Shown piece after piece: positions 58,512 to 64,000 of a stretch of DNA of 64,000 bases. The position numbers and the translations under genes are program-made. The stretch is from Virgisporangium aliadipatigenens (GTDB taxonomy: Bacteria > Actinomycetota > Actinomycetes > Mycobacteriales > Micromonosporaceae): assembly GCF_016863615.1 (NCBI RefSeq), contig NZ_BOPF01000022.1, positions 62,001 to 126,000 on the forward strand, in the 5' to 3' direction. How positions within the stretch are numbered: position 1 is the first letter of the stretch; every line of letters starts with the position of its first letter. The notes beneath the pieces were generated by a model. It was not told the origin of the DNA. It saw nothing but the letters and a program-made list of their open reading frames with translations, and made no database searches.

Positions 58512-61500
58512 TCAGAGCCCGGGCACTATGCCGACGTCGGCGTCGCCGTAGCCGATCTCCGGCGTCGTACCGAAGGGGTTGGGAGCGTTCGTCGGCTGGT
58601 CCCACGTGAAGTAGTAGCCGGAGTTGGACTCCCCCCGGCCCACGAACGCGCCGTACCCGATCCCGACGCCCGGGCCCGCGGCCGCACCGAGCGCGACGGA
58701 CTTGTCGTCGCTGATGCCTCCCTCGAGGCCGAAGTCGACCGGGCCCAGCCGGGCGTCTCCGCCGAAGTTCGTCTCGCCGCCGCCGAGGCCTTCGATGTCG
58801 GCGTTGGACCCCTTGATGCCGATGGTTCCGCTGAAGCCCGCGCCGGGGCCGTAGTAGAACTTCTTGCCGGTCGACCAGCCGAAGCCCCGCGAGTCGATTG
58901 CTGTGCAGCTCTCGGTCGCGATGCCGGTCAGGAACTGGAAGCTCGTGCCGAGACAGAACGAGAACGACCAGTTACCCCGCTTCTCCTGGGGCTTCTCCGG
59001 CGGGGGCTTGCACGGTGCGAACTTCGACGCCGTGGCGGGGGCCTTGGCGGACGCGCAGCCGGGTGCATAGGGCGGGCACTGGCCCGGGTAGGTCCCGGAC
59101 TTGCCGGCGCTGCCGCTGTTCGTCGTACCGGACGGGGTGCTGCTGCTGCTCGAGGATTTCCGCGGCAGGTTCCGGCAGTCGTTGTCCGGGCACATGATGA
59201 GGCCGGACGGGTCGCTGTACGCGATCGGGTTGTTGTTCGCGTAGCCGTAGGCGTTGAGCTGCTGCGGCTCGTTCGGCACCAGGAGCGGGTCGACCGAGGT
59301 GAACCGGCCCGACGCGGGGTCGTACTCGCGGGCCCCGAGGTGGGTCAGGCCGGTGGCGTCGTCCCGGGTTCCGCCGAGGAAGCCCAGTTCCGTCGGGAAC
59401 GGGTCGGACGTCCCGCGCGGTGCGCCGAAGGGGTCGAACCGGCGGCGCGCCACCTTCAGGCTGGTCGAGTCGACGGCCAGGTACGGGGTGTTCTGACGGT
59501 CCGTGACGAGCCACGTGAGCTGCCCGCCCACCCGTGCCGCCACGGTCTTCCCGCCGTGGCGGTAGTACCGGGTGCCGGTGAGCGTTCCGGTGGCGGCGTC
59601 CAGGCGCAGTTCCTGCCCGGGGAGGTAGAGGGTGGTCCCGTTCGGGTCGTGGCGCAGCAGCCGGTTGCCGTCGGCGGTGTAGCTGAACCGGGTGTCGCCG
59701 GCGCGGTCCAGGCGGCCCAGCGGGTCCCAGGCGAGTTCCTGCCCCGCCCGGTCGACGGTGTTGCCCGCGGCGTCGTAGCCGAACGCGTCGACCTTGGCGC
59801 CGGCTACCGCTGTGGCCAGCCGGTGGCCGGCTCCGTAGGTGTAGGTGCGGGCGCCGTCGCCGGTCCGGTTGCCGGCCGTGTCGTAGGTGTAGGAGCGCAG
59901 GTAGGGCGCGGGGCCGCCGAGCGAGGTGGCGTCGGGTGTGCCGCAGGTCGGGGCGTTCGGCGTCCAGGCGTCGGACAGGCGGCGCTGGCCGTCGTAGCGG
60001 AAGCATTGCCGGTCGGCGGCCAGCTCCGGCGCCGTGGTCACCACCGAGGTGATGTTCCGGGCCGCGTCGTAGGTGTATCGCGTGTCGGCCTGCAGCGGCG
60101 CGGCGACCTCGGCGTCGACGATTTCCCTTTCCACCCAACGGGTGCCGGTCTGCCGGTGCGTGGTGAGCCACACCCGGCCGGTGCCTTCCGGGTCGCCGAG
60201 CTGGAGCTGGGTGGCCTCGCCGTAGCGGGTGTGGGTGGTCGCGCCGACGTACCAGGAGGTGTGCCCGTCATACCCGCCGTAGGTCTTCGCGGGCTGGCCG
60301 CCGTCGTCGTAGGTGTGCGTGACGATCTCCCGCTTCAGGTCCCCCACGGCCGGCAGCACCTCCTCCTTGACGCTGCCGTCGACGTTGTAGCTGTAACCGG
60401 TGGTGTAGGTGCCCACCAGGGTCTGCGCGGTCTCGGGAACGACCACCTGCGTGCGGGTCACCTTCCGCAGCGCCGAGTACCCGAGAACCTCGGTCGGATA
60501 AGCGTTTCCGCGCTCGTCGAACCTGGTCGACCTGGCGGGCAGGCCGATCCCGTTCGTCGCCGTGTCGTAGGTCCACGTGGCGAGCGGCGTGTCGCCGCGG
60601 CGCACCGCGGTCGGGCGACCGAGCGGGTCGTACTCGTAGTGGAGCGTGATCCCGCGGCTGTCGGTGGTGCTGACGCGCTGCCCGGCCCGGTCGTAGCCGA
60701 CCGTCGAGGTCCCGTTGTCGACGTCCTCGGCTCCGGTCTGCCGGCCCAGCATGTCGTAGGTGTAGCGCCAGGTGTTGCCGGCCGCGTCGGCGACGGTCGC
60801 GAGTTGACCGGTCCGGGTGTAGGTGTACCGCGTCGTCTGTCCACTTTGGACAATCTCGACGGTCCGGCCGTGGCCGTCGACGACGGTGGTGCGTGCGGGT
60901 CCGCCGTCGGGCGGCGTCACGGTCACCCGGTCGCCGCCGTACTCGGTGGTGGTGCGCTGGCTGAGCGTGCCGAGCACCCGGAGTTCGGTCGCCACGACCC
61001 GCCCGGCCCCGTCGTGGGTGGTCCACGTGATGGCGGGTGTCTCGCCGTCGTGCGCCTGCCAGATCTGGCCGTCCACCGCCGCGTCGTTGGCGTAGGCGCC
61101 GGTGATCTTGAACGCCCGACCCTGGCTGTCGTAGCGGGTGTCGGTGATGAGCCGGCCGCCGCCGGACGCGGGACGCTGCACCTGCCGCGTCCGCAGCAGC
61201 CCGTCGTACAGCGTGTTGGTGGTGAGGTAGTTCCCGTTCGGTCCGATGATCGTGGTGGAGACCACGGACGGCCCGTCGGCCCGGATGGTGTAGCTGAACC
61301 GGGAGTTGCCCTGCCTGTTGGTGGCCCTGGGCCGGTTCGGCAGCCACACCTCGGTCAGCCGGCCGAGCGGGTCGTAGGTGTTCTCGGTGACCTTGCCGTT
61401 GGCGTCGGTGCTCGTCAGCACGCTGCCCCAGGCCGGCTCGTGGGTGGTGGCCACGGTGTGGCCCAGGGCGTTGGTCTGCACCGTGCGCGTCACCGGCCCG

Positions 61501-63884
61501 GTCTCCGGCTCGTATGCCGTGGTGGTGGCCCGGTCGAGCGCGTCGAACCGCTTGAGCGGCCGGCCGAAGGTGTCGTACTCGGCGCGTGACTGCTGCTGGA
61601 AGCCGGTTTCCGTGGCGACCTCGACGAGCGTCGGGTCGCCGACGACCGGTGCGGCACCGTGCGCCTTGCCGTCGTACGACGTGCGGGTCGCCGACAGCCG
61701 CGCGGCACCCGTGACCCCGCAGGCAGCCGCGGTCGTCTCGGTCTCGGACGCGCGATCCACGATCCAGTCGTCGGTGTTGCGGACGTACGAGACGGTGGTG
61801 CACCGGTCGTCGGAGTCGGTCGCCGCGTCGCCGAGATCGCTGGTGGCGGTCAGCTGCTTACGGTTGTCGTAGGAGCGGTCGACCCGGGTCTCCCGCCAGC
61901 CGCCGGCGGCCAGCGCCGTGAAGGTGCGGCTCTGCCCGTTCGTGACGAGGTACGACTGCAGCTTTCCCCGCGTCGCGGTCGGCCCCTGCCAGGTCGGAGT
62001 GTGCACGGTCCGGGTCAGCACCGCGCCGTCCACGCCCAGGTGGGTCGCCTCGTAGTACGGGAAACCGGCGAGCCAGTCGGCGTCGGCGCGGGGGCCGTTC
62101 ACGCCGTCGTCGACCGTGCTCGCGCGCCGGCCGTCGCGGGGCAGCGTGTCGCCGTCCATGCCGCGGTAGTACTTCGTCTCGGCCATGGTGACCGGTCCGC
62201 CCTGGTCGCCGTCGGCGCCGCGGAGCACCCGTACCCGGCCGAAGCCACGGAACTCGTTCCAGGTGCGCTTGGCGTCCTCGGTGAGTTCCGAGGTGTCGTA
62301 GTGCCAGGCGGCGCCGTCGTGGTACTCGTACCGGGTCGTGACCGGCACGCCGGTGCCCAGCCGATCCAGTTCGTCCACCTGGGACACCACGTACCGCCGG
62401 AACCAGTCGGTGCGTTCGGTCGTGGCGCCCGGCGGGGTCCAGCGCACCGGGTAGCAGAGTGTGGTGTTGGACTCCGCGCTCGCCGGCAGGTTCGACGGGT
62501 CGCAGTCCGGGTCCCGGTACTTCACGTCGATGACGCCACCGCTCTCGGAGACCACCGCGCTGACCCGGTACCGGTTCAGCGGCGCCAGTTCGTCGGCCAG
62601 CGGCACCCGGTTGCCCAACCGCCGGCCCTCGAACGTCACGGCGGGAAGTTTGGCCTCGCCGCCGACGTGACCGGTGTGCGCGACGGAACGCAGCCACAAC
62701 GCCGCCCGGGTGGCGTCGTCGCCGGAGTAGGGGAAGCTGTGCTCCAGCGTCCACGAGTCGACCGGCTCGTGCTTGCCGTTCTTGAGCACGCTGGTGGTGA
62801 CCCGTTCCAGCCGCTTGGTGATCCAGAACGACGGTGCCGCCCGGTCGGCGTTCCACGGGACGTCCGGCCAGTTCTGGGGCTTGGTGCTGACGCACTCGCT
62901 ACCCGGCACGCACCGGTCGGCGACGGCGAAGTCCACCCGGGCGGACCAGGCGCCGCCCACCGGTGGGCCGTACTCCGCGCTACGCAGGTACCCGCCGCGC
63001 ACATAGTTCGCCGCCGGGGTGCCGTAGGAGGCGGTCTCCGTCGTATAGCCGTACAGGACGGTGTTGCCGTGCCGGTCGACGACCTTGTCCAGGTTCCATC
63101 GCCACGCCTGGTCGCATCGGGTGCCCTCGCAGGGCTCCTGGCTGTCGTCGCCGCGCACCGGCACGGTCCAGGTCGACCCGGCCTCCGGGCGCGAGCCGTA
63201 GAAGTACCTCGTGCCGTCGACCTTGGTCACGACCCAGTGCTCGCCGTCGTTGTCGCCGTTGGCCACCCCGGTACGACGTTCGATCCGGCTGCCGTCGTCG
63301 AACTTGAGACGCCAGTAACCCTCGCCGTCCTTGACCAACGGACCGCCACCGCCCCCACCGAACACCGCGGTCGCGTTGTCGGTGCGCCAGCACAGGTCGG
63401 GACCCTGCTTGCACGGCAGATAGGCACGGTCGAGATGGCCGACGGAGAGGTCCCAGCCGTCGCCCACCCACGACGCCTGGTTGTTGGTGACGCTGGTCCG
63501 CCCGTCCACCGCGCCCGACGAGTACGTCAGCGCCAGGCTCGGCGCGAGCCCACCCGGCACCGGCGGCACCCGCAACGGGTACGACCAGGTGAACTGGCCC
63601 AACTGCGGAGAGACCTGCCAGGTGCCCGACGGCGTCAGCGGAGTGGCGGTCGGGGCGCCGGCACCGCCCTTGTCGCCCGCACCCGGCTGGTTCCTGGTCA
63701 GCGCGTTGAGCGCCGCCTCGTCGAGCGCGCGGCCCGTCATGCCGACCTTGGTGACCGGCACCGACCCGACGGTCTCCGGTCGGCCCGACGGCTCGGCCGC
63801 CGCGGCCGTGGGCAGCGTGGCGACGATGCCGGTCGCGGCGATCGTCCCGACCCAGAACGCGGCCATCATCCTTCGAGGTTTCAT
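58512..63884 (-). CDS. secreted RHS/YD-repeat protein with variable C-terminal domain
   Basis: This 1790-residue protein starts at ATG 63884, with GGAG inside the preceding gene. A signal peptide (to about residue 30) is followed by an N-terminal SpvB-like region (GTWQVSPQLGQFTWSYPLRVPP), then many YD repeats (e.g. RYTYTRTGQLATVADAAGNT, LHYEYDPLGRPTAVRRGDTP). The RHS core FLGGTRDDATGLTHLGAREYDPASGRFTSVDPLL ends near residue 1561 at PIAYSDPSGL. The last 229 residues form a variable domain: a Ser/Pro/Cys linker, then a Gly/Asp-rich beta region with repeated GAGF, GGGETNFGG and GYGAF. In polymorphic systems this tail is the toxin; no known toxin motif is visible, and no immunity gene follows on the same strand. 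It contains one iterated palindrome. Confidence 0.92.
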   Translation of the reverse strand: MKPRRMMAAFWVGTIAATGIVATLPTAAAAEPSGRPETVGSVPVTKVGMTGRALDEAALNALTRNQPGAGDKGGAGAPTATPLTPSGTWQVSPQLGQFTWSYPLRVPPVPGGLAPSLALTYSSGAVDGRTSVTNNQASWVGDGWDLSVGHLDRAYLPCKQGPDLCWRTDNATAVFGGGGGGPLVKDGEGYWRLKFDDGSRIERRTGVANGDNDGEHWVVTKVDGTRYFYGSRPEAGSTWTVPVRGDDSQEPCEGTRCDQAWRWNLDKVVDRHGNTVLYGYTTETASYGTPAANYVRGGYLRSAEYGPPVGGAWSARVDFAVADRCVPGSECVSTKPQNWPDVPWNADRAAPSFWITKRLERVTTSVLKNGKHEPVDSWTLEHSFPYSGDDATRAALWLRSVAHTGHVGGEAKLPAVTFEGRRLGNRVPLADELAPLNRYRVSAVVSESGGVIDVKYRDPDCDPSNLPASAESNTTLCYPVRWTPPGATTERTDWFRRYVVSQVDELDRLGTGVPVTTRYEYHDGAAWHYDTSELTEDAKRTWNEFRGFGRVRVLRGADGDQGGPVTMAETKYYRGMDGDTLPRDGRRASTVDDGVNGPRADADWLAGFPYYEATHLGVDGAVLTRTVHTPTWQGPTATRGKLQSYLVTNGQSRTFTALAAGGWRETRVDRSYDNRKQLTATSDLGDAATDSDDRCTTVSYVRNTDDWIVDRASETETTAAACGVTGAARLSATRTSYDGKAHGAAPVVGDPTLVEVATETGFQQQSRAEYDTFGRPLKRFDALDRATTTAYEPETGPVTRTVQTNALGHTVATTHEPAWGSVLTSTDANGKVTENTYDPLGRLTEVWLPNRPRATNRQGNSRFSYTIRADGPSVVSTTIIGPNGNYLTTNTLYDGLLRTRQVQRPASGGGRLITDTRYDSQGRAFKITGAYANDAAVDGQIWQAHDGETPAITWTTHDGAGRVVATELRVLGTLSQRTTTEYGGDRVTVTPPDGGPARTTVVDGHGRTVEIVQSGQTTRYTYTRTGQLATVADAAGNTWRYTYDMLGRQTGAEDVDNGTSTVGYDRAGQRVSTTDSRGITLHYEYDPLGRPTAVRRGDTPLATWTYDTATNGIGLPARSTRFDERGNAYPTEVLGYSALRKVTRTQVVVPETAQTLVGTYTTGYSYNVDGSVKEEVLPAVGDLKREIVTHTYDDGGQPAKTYGGYDGHTSWYVGATTHTRYGEATQLQLGDPEGTGRVWLTTHRQTGTRWVEREIVDAEVAAPLQADTRYTYDAARNITSVVTTAPELAADRQCFRYDGQRRLSDAWTPNAPTCGTPDATSLGGPAPYLRSYTYDTAGNRTGDGARTYTYGAGHRLATAVAGAKVDAFGYDAAGNTVDRAGQELAWDPLGRLDRAGDTRFSYTADGNRLLRHDPNGTTLYLPGQELRLDAATGTLTGTRYYRHGGKTVAARVGGQLTWLVTDRQNTPYLAVDSTSLKVARRRFDPFGAPRGTSDPFPTELGFLGGTRDDATGLTHLGAREYDPASGRFTSVDPLLVPNEPQQLNAYGYANNNPIAYSDPSGLIMCPDNDCRNLPRKSSSSSSTPSGTTNSGSAGKSGTYPGQCPPYAPGCASAKAPATASKFAPCKPPPEKPQEKRGNWSFSFCLGTSFQFLTGIATESCTAIDSRGFGWSTGKKFYYGPGAGFSGTIGIKGSNADIEGLGGGETNFGGDARLGPVDFGLEGGISDDKSVALGAAAGPGVGIGYGAFVGRGESNSGYYFTWDQPTNAPNPFGTTPEIGYGDADVGIVPGL
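60839..60851. repeat. iterated palindrome GTCCACTTTGGAC
   Basis: One-base variant inside the RHS gene. Confidence 0.5.
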
Positions 63885-63886
63885 GC

Positions 63887-64000
63887 TCAGAACTCCGCGG
63901 TCGTGGTCGGCGGGTTGACGAGGACGTACCCGAGCAGGCCCTCCACCGTGAAGCCCTCACAGGTGGCCGAGTTGGAGGTGAAACGCTGCCCGTTGATCGC
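63887..64000 (-). CDS. 3' end of unknown gene coupled to the RHS gene (5' end outside window)
   Basis: The last 37 codons of a leftward gene are visible, ending in LLGYVLVNPPTTTAEF. The stop codon lies 2 bp before the RHS start, and the RHS ribosome site GGAG lies inside this gene, so the two are translationally coupled. The fragment contains one Cys (SATCEGF) and looks extracellular. Upstream partners of secreted actinobacterial RHS proteins are often large LamG-type proteins, but this fragment is too short to say so. Confidence 0.6.
   Translation of the reverse strand, partial: AINGQRFTSNSATCEGFTVEGLLGYVLVNPPTTTAEF

Noticed and set aside
1-64000. tRNA, rRNA, replication origin and prophage genes
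   Set aside because: None was recognisable by eye on either strand; a covariance-model search would be needed to exclude small RNAs.

Overview
High-GC actinobacterial chromosome, most likely from the Micromonosporaceae (Actinoplanes/Micromonospora type) or a near relative. The reasons are strongly GC-biased third codon positions, frequent GTG starts and apparently leaderless genes, a NIT-HAMP conservon-type kinase, a large SARP regulator, an ECF42 sigma factor paired with a DGPF/YciI protein, a secreted GH48 cellulase under a CebR-type operator, and an actinobacterial secreted RHS protein. The family-level placement is an inference. I saw no rRNA, tRNA, CRISPR array, insertion sequence or complete biosynthetic cluster.

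Layout. 1-6.1 kb: the 5' part of a conservon-type histidine kinase, a mini-GNAT, a Ser/Cys/His-tailed membrane protein and a CBM2-GH48 cellulase. 6.2-16.7 kb: soxR; an arsR-MFS-adenosine deaminase-like operon; a small unknown protein; a second MFS; DUF2461; an Lnt-like acyltransferase; a TetR regulator divergent from a NADAR glycosidase; an EstB-like hydrolase; a MarR-GNAT fusion. 16.8-25.5 kb: an AfsR/SARP regulator, DUF805, pectinesterase, M20 peptidase, and a stand-alone alanyl-tRNA synthetase catalytic domain behind an alanine-rich leader peptide and terminator. 25.6-27.95 kb: a lower-GC island of unknown small genes, including a membrane protein with a putative effector-associated domain. 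27.9-36.7 kb: ordinary metabolic and regulatory genes (LLM oxidoreductase, MFS-SDR divergent from LysR, MmpS-like, PEP mutase, GlxA-type regulator, adenosine deaminase, serine hydrolase). 36.8-44.7 kb: an unknown protein, a discoidin-DUF1996 secreted protein, a DUF305-like lipoprotein, and a two-component system whose kinase and regulator flank a MacB-like ABC transporter. 44.8-50.8 kb: TetR divergent from aldo-keto reductase and LLM oxidoreductase, then a ribbon-helix-helix regulator, DUF4097 and DrrA/DrrB-type exporter operon. 50.8-64 kb: PhoX-like protein, MmyB-type regulator divergent from an SDR, YciI-ECF42 pair, serine hydrolase, PQQ sugar dehydrogenase, a giant RHS protein, and the 3' end of a gene coupled to it.

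How the genes work together. Three secreted carbohydrate-related genes (GH48 cellulase, pectinesterase, discoidin-DUF1996) each carry a LacI-family-type palindrome centred on GCGC or AGCGCT upstream, which suggests a plant-polymer regulon. Several regulator-target pairs can be read with their operators: ArsR with MFS, TetR with NADAR, TetR with aldo-keto reductase, and RHH with the DUF4097-Drr operon.

Most interesting. (1) A ribosome-mediated attenuator that appears to control a truncated AlaRS paralogue. (2) The low-GC island with an EAD-like transmembrane protein. (3) A 13-bp palindrome, GTCCACWNTGGAC, repeated inside at least ten unrelated genes. (4) A helically phased TGRTGCCA operator array in front of the RHH gene. 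(5) Two perfect 22-23 bp inverted repeats at gene ends.
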